Under the pieces are notes generated by a model that did no database searches, was not told the origin of the DNA, and was given only the letters and a program-made list of their open reading frames with translations. Source: an uncultured Muribaculum sp. (GTDB taxonomy: Bacteria > Bacteroidota > Bacteroidia > Bacteroidales > Muribaculaceae). Taken from it: 64,000 nt of DNA. This document shows, piece by piece, positions 33,300 through 42,308 of the stretch. A program made the translations under genes and the position numbers. Numbering within the stretch: the first letter of the stretch is position 1; every line of letters begins with the position of its first letter. The stretch covers positions 189,269-253,268 of the forward strand of contig CAJUMZ010000002.1 in assembly GCA_910587665.1 (NCBI GenBank), in the 5' to 3' direction.

Positions 33300-35108
33300 T
33301 TATAATGATTTAAGAGCATCGACAAGCAGGCGGTTATCGGCAGTATCCCTTACCGCTATGCGTATAAACTGCGATCCGTCGGGAAAGCCCCGCTTACCGG
33401 AGCAATTTTTAATCAGCAAGCCATAGCGGTCGAGCAACAACCGCGTAAGCTCCGCAGCGGTAAACCGGGAAGTCACCTCACAGAGGAAATAATTTGCAGC
33501 CGACGGTATCACACGCAGGTATCCTACATCAAGCAGCGACTCATACATCGCGTCGCGCACTTTTCTGATCTTGCAGCAAGCCTTCTCGTATGATTTCTCA
33601 TATTTCCCGAATATCTGCATGTAATATTCACCAAACGAGTTGATATTCCATATCGCGCACGACGACCGGATCACCCTGACAAGCTCCGTATCGGCGCTGA
33701 CAAGAACGCCAAGACGCAATCCCGGGACACCGTAAGACTTCGAGATGCTCTTTACCACAACAAGGTGCCGCGCTCCTTCAAGCACGGTGTTGTGCAGGAG
33801 GGTGTTGTCGTCACCGTCGGCAAAGTCGACAAACGACTCGTCGACCACAAGCCGTATACCCCGGTCGCGTGTCCAGTCCACGAGTCGCATAAGGTCATGG
33901 CGGGGAATAAAGTTACCCGACGGATTGTCCGGATTTATGACAAGCAATGTCTTTATATCCTTATCGGAAAAATAATCCATCATATCGTCGGCGGTATATC
34001 GATAGTCGCAGTTGTCAGGCACAAACACCTCCACATCATCCTTGCTCATGCGGTTGGGGTATTCTTCAAATGTCGGAGTCGTGACACCAAGCCTCCCCTC
34101 GGAATGCTCCATAAGCGCCTTTATAAGTTCCGCAGCCCCGTTGCCGGTCACCACATAATCGTGACGCACCCCGAAATATTTTGCACCGAGCAGCGAGTTG
34201 ACACCCATTCCCGAAGGATAGTTGCGGAGAAGCACGTCAAAATTGCTTTTCATCTCCTCGATCATCTTCTCTTCCGGGAAATACGGATTGACAAGGTAGC
34301 AGAAATCTTTCAGCCCCGGGTATCTCCAATAGCCGCCGTAGCTGTGCTGCAACTTTTCGAGCCGGGAGTCGACATCGGCAAATATAGTCTCCGCTATACG
34401 CAGGTCCTGCACGTCGTCAATCTCATACCACGGCATGTCGCCTATCGGCAACGCCTTTATACCCGTGGTGTCGACAAGCGTGATCACCCTTAACACCTGC
34501 TCGTAATACTCATTGTCGCCAAGCACCTTGATATATGCCTCAAGGAAAGGGAGGTAACGTTTTACGGCAAATTCCCGGCTGAACTTGTATATGTTGACAG
34601 TCTTGTAATAGCTGTCTATGTCATTGTAGCTGAATGCCTTCTTCGGGATAAAGCTGATTATGTTGTCGTCATCGTCAAGACGCACCATTGTGCCGTCCAT
34701 CCACGGTTCGTAACGCGCCACAAGAGCCACGTCGGGATATTCCGAAGCGTAGATCATGTCAATGACGGCATCATCGACTATTATGTCGGATTCAAGCAGC
34801 AATGTGTCATCATCCTGCATCACCTCACGCGCAAGCCACAGGGAATATATATTGTTGGTCTTGTCATAGATTTCATTCTCGACATATTCCACATTAAGCC
34901 CCGGAAAACTCTCGCTTATATGCCGACGCAGCTTCTCGCCCTCATATCCTATCACCACAACTATTCTCGACAGCGGCAACCGCTGCAACTGCATCAGCAT
35001 GCGGTCAATGAGCATGACCCCGTTGACGGGCACCATACATTTCGTATTTCCGGCTGTAAATTCTCCGAGACGGCGGCCAAGACCCGCCGCCAGTATAATT
35101 GCTTGCAT
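33300..35108 (-). CDS. Nucleotidyltransferase fused to a PLP aminotransferase/decarboxylase
   Basis: A 602-residue fusion. Residues 1-240 are a sugar-1-phosphate/choline-phosphate type nucleotidyltransferase: IILAAGLGRRLGEFT, NTKCMVPVNG, LLESDIIVDD, ending MPWYEIDDVQDL as in LicC-like CTP enzymes. Residues about 265-602 are a fold-type I PLP enzyme of the HisC/CobD group: TGNGAAELIKALM, NPDNPSGNFI, VVDESFVDF, and the PLP lysine in VVKSISKSYGVPGLRLG. CobD relatives decarboxylate amino-acid phosphates; HisC relatives transaminate. Together they could make and CTP-activate an aminoalkyl phosphate or phosphonate. First gene of the operon, with a -7 box 27 bp upstream. Confidence 0.88.
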   Translation of the reverse strand: MQAIILAAGLGRRLGEFTAGNTKCMVPVNGVMLIDRMLMQLQRLPLSRIVVVIGYEGEKLRRHISESFPGLNVEYVENEIYDKTNNIYSLWLAREVMQDDDTLLLESDIIVDDAVIDMIYASEYPDVALVARYEPWMDGTMVRLDDDDNIISFIPKKAFSYNDIDSYYKTVNIYKFSREFAVKRYLPFLEAYIKVLGDNEYYEQVLRVITLVDTTGIKALPIGDMPWYEIDDVQDLRIAETIFADVDSRLEKLQHSYGGYWRYPGLKDFCYLVNPYFPEEKMIEEMKSNFDVLLRNYPSGMGVNSLLGAKYFGVRHDYVVTGNGAAELIKALMEHSEGRLGVTTPTFEEYPNRMSKDDVEVFVPDNCDYRYTADDMMDYFSDKDIKTLLVINPDNPSGNFIPRHDLMRLVDWTRDRGIRLVVDESFVDFADGDDNTLLHNTVLEGARHLVVVKSISKSYGVPGLRLGVLVSADTELVRVIRSSCAIWNINSFGEYYMQIFGKYEKSYEKACCKIRKVRDAMYESLLDVGYLRVIPSAANYFLCEVTSRFTAAELTRLLLDRYGLLIKNCSGKRGFPDGSQFIRIAVRDTADNRLLVDALKSL

Positions 35109-35134
35109 ATTAGTTATTGAGGTTTATTGACCGA

Positions 35135-35142
35135 CAAAGTTA
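35135..35142 (-). promoter_or_regulatory. -7 element of the LicD operon
   Basis: Minus-strand TAACTTTG, 27 bp before the first start codon. I see no good TTTG at the -33 position. Confidence 0.5.
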
Positions 35143-35213
35143 CCATTTTTTGACGGTATTGGTAGCGTCTATATGGAAATATTTAAGTAACTTGCGCCAT
35201 AATTTGCAATCCG

Positions 35214-36167
35214 ATGAAACAATTCACTAACGTCAACGACATAGGCGACCTTCACCTTGCCGTGAAAGAGGCGCTTGAAGTAAAAGCCAACCGTTTTGGC
35301 TATAAGCACCTTGGAGAAAACAAGACTCTCCTGATGATATTTTTCAACTCTTCCCTACGCACCAGACTGAGCACACAGAAAGCCGCGATGAATCTCGGCA
35401 TGAACGTGATTGTGCTCGATGTCAACCAGGGGGCATGGAAGCTGGAGACAGAACGCGGGGTGATAATGGATGGAGACAAGCCCGAACACCTGCTTGAGGC
35501 AATACCCGTGATGGGATGTTACTGCGACGTGATAGGCGTGAGATCGTTTGCACGGTTCGAGTCAAAAGTCGATGATTACGAAGAAAAGATACTTAATCAG
35601 TTTATCCGCTATTCCGGAAGACCGGTGTTCTCTATGGAAGCAGCAACACGTCATCCGCTACAGTCATTTGCCGACCTGATAACAATCGAGGAGCATAAGA
35701 CCGTCGAGCGCCCGAAGGTAGTCATGACTTGGGCACCTCATCCAAAGTCGCTTCCCCAGGCTGTGCCAAACTCGTTTGCCGAATGGATGAACGCGGCCGG
35801 TTATGATTTTGTCATCACCCACCCTCACGGTTACGAGCTTGATCCCAGGTTTACCGGCAACGCGAAAATCGAATACGACCAGGACAAGGCTCTCGCCGGC
35901 GCTGACTTCGTATATGCGAAAAACTGGAGCGCATACACCGACCCGAATTACGGAAAGGTGCTCAGCACCGACCGCAACTGGACCGTCACGGCAGAAAAGA
36001 TGGCTCTCACCAACAATGCTTTCTTCATGCACTGCCTGCCCGTGAGACGCAACATGATCGTAAGCGACGACGTGATCGAGGGACCTCGCTCACTCGTGAT
36101 TCCCGAGGCTGCAAACCGTGAGATTTCGGCAGAAGTCGTGTTGAAACGCATTCTCGAATCGCTATAA
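35214..36167 (+). CDS. argF': N-succinylornithine carbamoyltransferase
   Basis: A 317-residue transcarbamylase. The carbamoyl-phosphate loop is FNSSLRTRLST (about 44-54), and the C-terminal substrate loop is HCLPVRRN. Two features separate it from ordinary ArgF: the long proline-containing loop MDGDKPEHLLEAIPVMG, and the residue at position 90, which is proline. In Bacteroides fragilis Pro90 marks the succinylornithine-specific enzyme, and the acetylornithine-specific relatives have glutamate there. It makes N-succinylcitrulline in the Bacteroidota variant of arginine synthesis. No other arg gene is in the window; the next gene, 12 bp away, is a formate/nitrite channel. Confidence 0.93.
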   Translation: MKQFTNVNDIGDLHLAVKEALEVKANRFGYKHLGENKTLLMIFFNSSLRTRLSTQKAAMNLGMNVIVLDVNQGAWKLETERGVIMDGDKPEHLLEAIPVMGCYCDVIGVRSFARFESKVDDYEEKILNQFIRYSGRPVFSMEAATRHPLQSFADLITIEEHKTVERPKVVMTWAPHPKSLPQAVPNSFAEWMNAAGYDFVITHPHGYELDPRFTGNAKIEYDQDKALAGADFVYAKNWSAYTDPNYGKVLSTDRNWTVTAEKMALTNNAFFMHCLPVRRNMIVSDDVIEGPRSLVIPEAANREISAEVVLKRILESL

Positions 36168-36179
36168 ACCCGACAACCC

Positions 36180-36977
36180 ATGGCAACAAAGACACCGGCA
36201 GAAGTAATCAACGCGGCGATGAACGCAGGGCAGAACAAACTGCGCCTGCAATCGTCGGATTACTCCGGATTTATTATACTGACAATGCTTGCAGGTGCCT
36301 ATATCGCCTTCGGCGGGATATTGTCGGTTATAGTCGGATACGGATTCCCCGGAATCACAGCAGAAAATCCTGCGATGCAAAAGCTGCTCAGCGGGGCAAT
36401 GTTCCCGATAGGACTTATACTCGTGGTGGTACTCGGCGCAGAGCTGTTTACCGGCAACAACGCCCTGCTCATGCCTCCGCTGATGGCGAAGAAATGCACC
36501 TTGCGCGACGTTGTTGTCAATTGGGCACTCGTATATCTCGGCAACTTCCTCGGCGCGATCCTGTTTGTCTTTGTCATGGTATATTTCGTGGGTCTTACCG
36601 CGTCGGAGCCATATCACTCGGCGATTATCGGTATAGCGAAAGCCAAAGTGTCGATGCCGTGGCTTGTGGTAATGGTAAAGGGCATAGGGGCAAACTGGTG
36701 TGTATGCCTTGCCATATGGCTTGCACTGTCGGCCAAGAGCAGCGGTGCGAAGATGTTCGGGTGCTGGCTTCCGGTGATGGCGTTTGTCGCCCTCGGCTAC
36801 GAGCATTCCATAGCAAACATGTTCTTTATACCGTGCGGCATGCTCGAAGGTGCCGACGTGACGGCATGGCAGATGATATGGCGCAACCTTGTCCCCGCCA
36901 CTATCGGCAATATTATAGGCGGCGCGCTGCTTGTGGGATGTGTCCACACATTCCTCCATTTCAAGAAATCAAATTAA
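36180..36977 (+). CDS. Formate/nitrite transporter family channel
   Basis: A 265-residue inner-membrane protein with six hydrophobic helices and family motifs LAGAYIAFGGILSV, LGAELFTGNNALL and WVCLAIWLALSAKSSG. FNT pentamers conduct formate, nitrite, hydrosulfide or related small anions. In a fermentative anaerobe formate export or uptake is the likeliest role, but the sequence does not distinguish substrates. It follows the carbamoyltransferase by 12 bp; the association may be only positional. Confidence 0.92.
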   Translation: MATKTPAEVINAAMNAGQNKLRLQSSDYSGFIILTMLAGAYIAFGGILSVIVGYGFPGITAENPAMQKLLSGAMFPIGLILVVVLGAELFTGNNALLMPPLMAKKCTLRDVVVNWALVYLGNFLGAILFVFVMVYFVGLTASEPYHSAIIGIAKAKVSMPWLVVMVKGIGANWCVCLAIWLALSAKSSGAKMFGCWLPVMAFVALGYEHSIANMFFIPCGMLEGADVTAWQMIWRNLVPATIGNIIGGALLVGCVHTFLHFKKSN

Positions 36978-37014
36978 CATCTATATATAATCACAATATA
37001 AAAACAGTAATACA

Positions 37015-37467
37015 ATGAGCAATTGGTTTGAAACGAAAGTTCGTTACGACAAAATGATGGAAAACGGCACACAGAAGAAAGTCAACGAACCATATATGGT
37101 CGACGCGCTTAGCTTCACCGAAGCTGAGGCACGCACCATCGAGGAGCTGACACCCTTCATCTCCGGCGACTTCTCCATATCGGCGGTAAAGCGCACCAAT
37201 ATAACCGAAATATTCTGGAATGACGCCGCCGACAAGTGGTATCACGTGAAGGTCAACTTCATCACCCTCGACGAAAAGACCGCGGTAGAGAAAAAGACCA
37301 CAACCCATATACTTGTCGCCGCCAACAATTTCCGCGAGGCCCTTGACAACTTCATGGAAGGAATGAAAGGCACAATGGCCGACTTTGAGGTGTCGTCAAT
37401 CGCCGAGACCACGATAATGGATGTGTTTAAGGCAAAACTCGGCAAGCGCGAGCCTGCAGCAGAATAA
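37015..37467 (+). CDS. DUF4494 protein
   Basis: A 150-residue protein of the Bacteroidota family DUF4494 (MSNWFETKVRYDKMMENG; PYMVDALSFTEAEARTIEEL). It has no signal peptide or membrane helix, so it is cytoplasmic. Some members sit near phage or conjugative genes, others near YggS as here. Function unknown. It is 37 bp after the channel gene and 13 bp before yggS, in the same direction. Confidence 0.88.
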   Translation: MSNWFETKVRYDKMMENGTQKKVNEPYMVDALSFTEAEARTIEELTPFISGDFSISAVKRTNITEIFWNDAADKWYHVKVNFITLDEKTAVEKKTTTHILVAANNFREALDNFMEGMKGTMADFEVSSIAETTIMDVFKAKLGKREPAAE

Positions 37468-37480
37468 TCCGCGACGTGAA

Positions 37481-38152
37481 ATGAACCGCATCAGAGAGCG
37501 TATTAAAGAGATAAAATCGACACTGCCCGGGGATGTCACCCTCGTGGCAGTGTCAAAATTTCATCCCGCCGAGGCGATAATGCAGGCCTATGAGGCGGGG
37601 CAGCGTGTGTTTGGGGAAAGCCGCGCCACCGAACTGGCGGAGAAAGCGGCATCCTTGCCCGATGACATAACGTGGCACTTCATAGGACATCTTCAGACCA
37701 ACAAAGTGCGCCTCGTTGTGCCACACGCAAGCCTCATCCAGAGTGTAGATTCCGAGCGGCTTCTCCGCTGCATTGACGCAGAAAGCCGACGTGCCGGCAA
37801 AGTCACCGACGTGCTGCTTCAGGTTCACGTAGCAATGGAAGAGACCAAATACGGATTTCTGCCCGACGAGCTTATCAACCTGCTCGACAACGGCATACTC
37901 GAAGAAACACCCGGCGTAAGAGTGCGCGGCATAATGGGCATGGCAAGCAATGTCGACGATGACGCCCGCATAGCCGCCGACTTCAAGTCTATACGCGCCA
38001 CCTTTGACCGCATAAAGTCCATGTCGCTTCCGCAGGCGATGGATTTCAATATCGTCAGCATGGGCATGAGCGACGATTATCGCCTGGCGATCGACTGCGG
38101 AAGCAACATGATCAGGATCGGTACCACCATATTCGGAGCAAGGGAATATTAA
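37481..38152 (+). CDS. PLP homeostasis protein, YggS/PLPBP family
   Basis: I use the ATG at 37481, giving 223 residues; an open frame extends 60 bases further but would overlap DUF4494 and lacks family similarity. The PLP-binding lysine is in LVAVSKFHPAE (about residue 25); GESRATELAEKAASL, WHFIGHLQTNK and the C-terminal SMGMSDDYRLAIDCGSNMIR follow. The protein is a single-domain alanine-racemase-fold carrier that buffers pyridoxal phosphate and affects amino-acid pools. A 122-bp gap follows before the transporter gene. Confidence 0.94.
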   Translation: MNRIRERIKEIKSTLPGDVTLVAVSKFHPAEAIMQAYEAGQRVFGESRATELAEKAASLPDDITWHFIGHLQTNKVRLVVPHASLIQSVDSERLLRCIDAESRRAGKVTDVLLQVHVAMEETKYGFLPDELINLLDNGILEETPGVRVRGIMGMASNVDDDARIAADFKSIRATFDRIKSMSLPQAMDFNIVSMGMSDDYRLAIDCGSNMIRIGTTIFGAREY

Positions 38153-38274
38153 CTTCAATCCATGTTTTTCAGCATAACACAATACAACACTGAAAAAAAA
38201 TCACTAATTTTACCGAATTAACCAAAAAATCATGATTTAATCACAGATCACTATCCAATCAAAACAGATTCAAA

Positions 38275-39684
38275 ATGGTACAAAAAACACAAACCAACGG
38301 AAGAATGATAGCTATCATCGCGATGTTTTTCCTCTTTGCGATGATTTCGTTTGTCACAAACCTTGCCGCCCCTATCGGCACTATCTGGGGCAACACATTT
38401 GAAGGGAACAGTGTGCTCGGTATGATGGGCAACATGATGAACTTCCTCGCATATCTTTTCATGGGTATACCGGCAGGTAACCTGCTTGTCAAGATCGGTT
38501 ACAAAAAGACCGCACTCTGGGCAATGGCAATCGGAGTTGTCGGCTTATTCGTACAATATCTTTCAAGTATTGTAGGAGCTGATACCGCCCTCTTCTCCAT
38601 GCAGTCGGCAATCGACGAAGGCGGAGTCATGGTGACAAAAGAATTTACCGTATGCCTTAACTTCTTCGTTTATCTTCTCGGTGCATTCATCTGCGGTTTC
38701 TGTGTATGCATGCTCAATACCGTCGTAAACCCGATGCTTAACCTCCTCGGCGGTGGCGGCAACAAGGGCAACCAGCTTCTCCAGACAGGCGGTGCGCTCA
38801 ACTCCTTGTCAGGAACTCTCACCCCCTTCTTCGTTGGCGCGCTTATCGGTCAGCTCACCAAGTCAACCACCATACAGGCTGTGACTCCCCTGCTCTTTAT
38901 CGCCATGGGTGTCTTTGCAGCGGCATTCATCGTAATCTCATTCGTTACCATTCCGGAGCCTAACCTTTCAAAGAAAGGGCAAAAGAAAGCAAAATACAGC
39001 CACAGCCCGTGGAACTTCCGCCACACCGTGCTCGGCGTGATCGGTATATTCATCTACGTGGGCATCGAAATCGGCATCCCCGGCACTCTCAACTTCTATC
39101 TTGCCGACCAGAAGGCATCGGGCGCCGGCGTGATCGGCGACGCCTCCACCATAGCAGGCGCTATTGTTGCCGTATACTGGCTGCTCATGCTGATCGGTCG
39201 AAGCCTCAGCGGCGCGATCAGCGGAAAGGTGTCGACCCGCACACAGCTTATAAGCGTGTCAGCTGTTGCCACCATCCTTGTAATCCTTGCCATCTTTATC
39301 CCCAAGACAGCCACAGTGCCTGTGCCTGAATTTGTCTACAGCGGCATCAACGGCGAGATTGCCATGGTTCCCGTAAGTGCCTACCTGCTCGTGATCTGCG
39401 GTCTCTGCACTTCGGTAATGTGGGGCGGTATCTTCAACCTTGCGGTCGAAGGTCTCGGCAAATACACCGCACAGGCATCGGGTATCTTCATGATGATGGT
39501 TGTAGGCGGTGGCGTGCTTCCCCTCGTACAGCAGTTCATCGCAAAAGAAGCAGGCTACATGACAAGCTACTGGCTCATTGTGGCATGCCTGCTGTATCTC
39601 CTCTTCTACGGTCTTGTCGGCAGCAAGAATGTCAACACCGACATCCCCGTAAATGAATCGGATGATGACCAATTATATCTCTAA
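38275..39684 (+). CDS. MFS transporter, FucP/GluP-like
   Basis: A 469-residue transporter with 12 predicted helices. The first helix (IIAMFFLFAMISFVTNLAAPI) and the AYLFMGIPAGNLLVKIGYKK loop (helix 2-3, the MFS A-like motif) fit the fucose/glucose/galactose proton symporter group common in Bacteroidota. A Gly-rich loop LLGGGGNKGNQLLQTGGALN and the central basic loop (SKKGQKKAKYSH) are visible. The sugar is not determined. Transketolase follows 39 bp later in the same direction, so a pentose or hexose feeding the pentose-phosphate pathway is plausible. Confidence 0.9.
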   Translation: MVQKTQTNGRMIAIIAMFFLFAMISFVTNLAAPIGTIWGNTFEGNSVLGMMGNMMNFLAYLFMGIPAGNLLVKIGYKKTALWAMAIGVVGLFVQYLSSIVGADTALFSMQSAIDEGGVMVTKEFTVCLNFFVYLLGAFICGFCVCMLNTVVNPMLNLLGGGGNKGNQLLQTGGALNSLSGTLTPFFVGALIGQLTKSTTIQAVTPLLFIAMGVFAAAFIVISFVTIPEPNLSKKGQKKAKYSHSPWNFRHTVLGVIGIFIYVGIEIGIPGTLNFYLADQKASGAGVIGDASTIAGAIVAVYWLLMLIGRSLSGAISGKVSTRTQLISVSAVATILVILAIFIPKTATVPVPEFVYSGINGEIAMVPVSAYLLVICGLCTSVMWGGIFNLAVEGLGKYTAQASGIFMMMVVGGGVLPLVQQFIAKEAGYMTSYWLIVACLLYLLFYGLVGSKNVNTDIPVNESDDDQLYL

Positions 39685-39723
39685 CTATACCTATACTACT
39701 TAATTTATTTTAACTTTTTATTT

Positions 39724-41754
39724 ATGGACAAAAACCTCATGACTCGTGCAGCCGACAATATCCGTGTGTTGGCTGCCTCGATGGTCGAGAAAGCAAAATC
39801 AGGCCATCCCGGCGGTGCTATGGGTGGTGCCGACTTCGTAAATGTCCTGTACTCATCGTTTCTTGTAACGGATCCGGACAATCCCACATGGATTGCGCGT
39901 GACCGGTTTTTCCTTGACCCCGGCCACATGTCACCGATGCTTTACTCCGTGCTCGCTCTTGCCGGAAAATACTCGGTTGACGAATTGAAAGAATTCCGCC
40001 AGTGGGGAAGCCCCACACCGGGTCACCCCGAGCTCCATCCCGAGCGTGGTGTTGAAAACACCTCCGGTCCTCTCGGACAGGGACATGTAATGGCCGTGGG
40101 ATGTGCCATAGCGGAGCGGTTCCTTCAGGCGCGATTCGGCGACTGGATTGCCCACAAGACCTACGCGTTTATCTCCGACGGTGGTGTACAGGAAGAGATC
40201 TCTCAGGGCGCAGGGCGCCTTGCCGGATACCTCGGTCTGCACAACCTGATAATGTTCTATGACAGCAACTCCATCCAGCTCTCAACCGAGACCAATGCGG
40301 TGACCGCTGAAGACACTGCGGCAAAATACCGCGCATGGAACTGGAACGTCATCGAAGTTGACGGCACAGATCCCCTTGCAATGGCCGGAGCGCTCGAAAC
40401 AGCCATTGAAGAAAAGAATCGCCCCACCATCATCATAGGCAAGACCATAATGGGTCGCGGCGCGGTCACTGCCGACGGTCAATCCTACGAAGGCAAGTGT
40501 GACACTCACGGCAACCCGCTCAGCGCATCAGGCGCCGACTACGCCAAGACCATCGAGAACCTTGGCGCTGATCCTGCCGATCCGTTCCACATCTGGGATG
40601 ACGTAAAGAAGCTTTACGATGATCGTGCGACCGCACTTCGCGAAGAGGTCAAGGTGCGTCACGCAGCCGAAAAGGCATGGCGCGAGGCCAATCCCGAGCA
40701 GGCCGCACTCCTTGACAGCTACCTCGCCGGCGAGCTTCCCGCAATCGACTGGAAGGCTATCGCCCACAAGCCCGGTATCGCTACACGCGCTGCATCAGCC
40801 GACGTGCTTGCAGAGCTTGCCAAGAAGGTAGGCAACATGATCTGTGCATCGGCCGACCTTGCCAACTCTGACAAGACCGACGCATTCCTCAAGCAGACCC
40901 ACCCGCTCACTCACGGCGACTTCTCCGGAGCATTCCTCCACTGCGGCGTGACCGAGCTTACGATGGCCGCTGTCATGAACGGTATCGCCCTCCACGGAGG
41001 CCTTATCGGCGCATGCGGCACATTCTTCGTATTCTCCGACTACATGAAGCCCGCAGTGCGCATGGCGGCTCTCATGGAGCTCCCCGTAAAATACATCTGG
41101 ACCCACGACGCATTCCGTGTGGGTGAAGACGGCCCCACACATGAGCCTGTAGAGCAGGAAGCCCAGATACGCCTCATGGAAGAGCTGCGCAACTTCAAGG
41201 GAGAGCCCAGCATGCTCGTGCTGCGCCCCGGTGACGCTGCAGAGACTTCTGTATGCTGGAAGATGGCGATGGAAAATACCAAGACTCCTACCGCCCTTAT
41301 CCTCAGCCGCCAGAACATCCCCGACCTTCCCGCAGCAAGCGGCGATCGCTACGAAGAGGCCCTTGGCGCTGAAAAGGGTGGATATGTAGTGGTTGACGCC
41401 GCCAATCCCGCAGTGACCCTCGTGGCCAACGGCTCGGAAGTGTCGCTGCTCGTGGAAGTAGCCGGCATACTGGCTAATGAAGGCATCGCAGCGCGCGTAG
41501 TGTCAGTCCCCTCTATCGGACTCTTCGAGTGCCAGCCCGAGGCTTACCGCAACAGCGTGATACCCGCCGACGGCAAGGTATTCGGACTGACAGCCGGTCT
41601 CCCCTCCACCCTCCGCGGCGTGGTAGGCAGAAACGGCGAGGTATTCGGTCTCGACCACTTCGGCGCATCGGCTCCCTACAAGGTGCTTGATGAAAAATTC
41701 GGCTTCACCGCTCCTGCAGTGCTCGCCCTTGTCAAGGCTTACATCAACAAATAA
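39724..41754 (+). CDS. tkt: Transketolase
   Basis: A 676-residue full-length transketolase. In order: KSGHPGGAMGGADF (about 23-36), GHPELHPERGVENTSGPLGQG, the ThDP/metal-binding SDGGVQEEISQG with the following YDSNSIQLS, the central pyrimidine-binding domain (CGVTELTMAAVMNGIALHGG), HDAFRVGEDGPTHEPVEQ, and the C-terminal domain. It moves two-carbon units between pentose and other sugar phosphates in the cytoplasm. It ends in a very strong terminator. Codon choice is biased in the way of highly expressed genes. Confidence 0.97.
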   Translation: MDKNLMTRAADNIRVLAASMVEKAKSGHPGGAMGGADFVNVLYSSFLVTDPDNPTWIARDRFFLDPGHMSPMLYSVLALAGKYSVDELKEFRQWGSPTPGHPELHPERGVENTSGPLGQGHVMAVGCAIAERFLQARFGDWIAHKTYAFISDGGVQEEISQGAGRLAGYLGLHNLIMFYDSNSIQLSTETNAVTAEDTAAKYRAWNWNVIEVDGTDPLAMAGALETAIEEKNRPTIIIGKTIMGRGAVTADGQSYEGKCDTHGNPLSASGADYAKTIENLGADPADPFHIWDDVKKLYDDRATALREEVKVRHAAEKAWREANPEQAALLDSYLAGELPAIDWKAIAHKPGIATRAASADVLAELAKKVGNMICASADLANSDKTDAFLKQTHPLTHGDFSGAFLHCGVTELTMAAVMNGIALHGGLIGACGTFFVFSDYMKPAVRMAALMELPVKYIWTHDAFRVGEDGPTHEPVEQEAQIRLMEELRNFKGEPSMLVLRPGDAAETSVCWKMAMENTKTPTALILSRQNIPDLPAASGDRYEEALGAEKGGYVVVDAANPAVTLVANGSEVSLLVEVAGILANEGIAARVVSVPSIGLFECQPEAYRNSVIPADGKVFGLTAGLPSTLRGVVGRNGEVFGLDHFGASAPYKVLDEKFGFTAPAVLALVKAYINK

Positions 41755-41780
41755 TCCGGTCACCCGGACAAAACACCCTG

Positions 41781-41814
41781 CGGGATGCCGTCAACCACGG
41801 CATCCCGTTTTTTT
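41781..41814 (+). terminator. Strong rho-independent terminator after transketolase
   Basis: CGGGATGCCGT (41781-41791), loop CAACC, ACGGCATCCCG (41797-41807), then seven T. Perfect 11-bp stem. Confidence 0.95.
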
Positions 41815-41867
41815 CTATCCCATTATATTACAGACAGTCAAGTTAAAGGCAAAATTTAACCGGGGTA

Positions 41868-41898
41868 TTGCAGGAGTGGAGGAAAAGTTGTAACTTTG
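41868..41898 (+). promoter_or_regulatory. Promoter of the rpsF-rpsR-rplI operon
   Basis: TTG at 41868-41870, a 20-bp spacer and TAACTTTG at 41891-41898; the rpsF ATG is 36 bp downstream of the -7 box. This promoter lies inside the open frame that extends rpsF upstream, which supports the later start. Confidence 0.82.
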
Positions 41899-41933
41899 CG
41901 GCGTTTTTAACACAATTAATAATTATCATAACA

Positions 41934-42305
41934 ATGAATCATTACGAAACCGTTTTCATTTTAACTCCCGTTTTGTCTGATGCTCAGATGAAGGAAGCGG
42001 TAGACAAGTTCACCGGCGTGATCACAGCCAACGGTGGTGCTATTGTCAACGAAGAAAACTGGGGTCTCCGCAAGCTTGCCTACCCCATTCAGAAAAAGTC
42101 AACCGGCTTCTACACTCTCGTAGAGTTTGACGCAACCCCCGACACGATCAAGAAGCTCGAGATCCAGTTCCGCCGCGACGAGCGTGTGCTCCGTTTCTTG
42201 ACATTCCGTCTTGACAAGTATGCTCACGAGTATGCAATCAAGCGTCGCAGCCTCAAGGGAGCAAAACAGAATCAAACAACCGAAACAGAAGTAAAGGAGG
42301 ACTAA
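41934..42305 (+). CDS. rpsF: 30S ribosomal protein S6
   Basis: A 123-residue S6 starting MNHYETVFILTPVLSD at ATG 41934. An in-frame extension of 22 residues is rejected because the promoter lies within it. Core motifs: NWGLRKLAYPIQKKSTGFYTL (split here by the RNA-binding strand) and FRRDERVLRFLTFRLDK. The end is rich in Lys, Gln and Glu. S6 binds S18 on the small-subunit platform, and S18 is encoded four bases on. Confidence 0.97.
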   Translation: MNHYETVFILTPVLSDAQMKEAVDKFTGVITANGGAIVNEENWGLRKLAYPIQKKSTGFYTLVEFDATPDTIKKLEIQFRRDERVLRFLTFRLDKYAHEYAIKRRSLKGAKQNQTTETEVKED

Positions 42306-42308
42306 ATC

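Noticed and set aside
33765..34493. A 242-codon plus-strand frame opposite the nucleotidyltransferase-aminotransferase gene
   Set aside because: No signal, domain or promoter; the opposite strand has all catalytic motifs in frame.
41868..41933. An upstream extension of rpsF by 22 codons
   Set aside because: The operon promoter (TTG-N20-TAACTTTG) lies inside this stretch, and S6 proteins start at MNHYE-like sequences.
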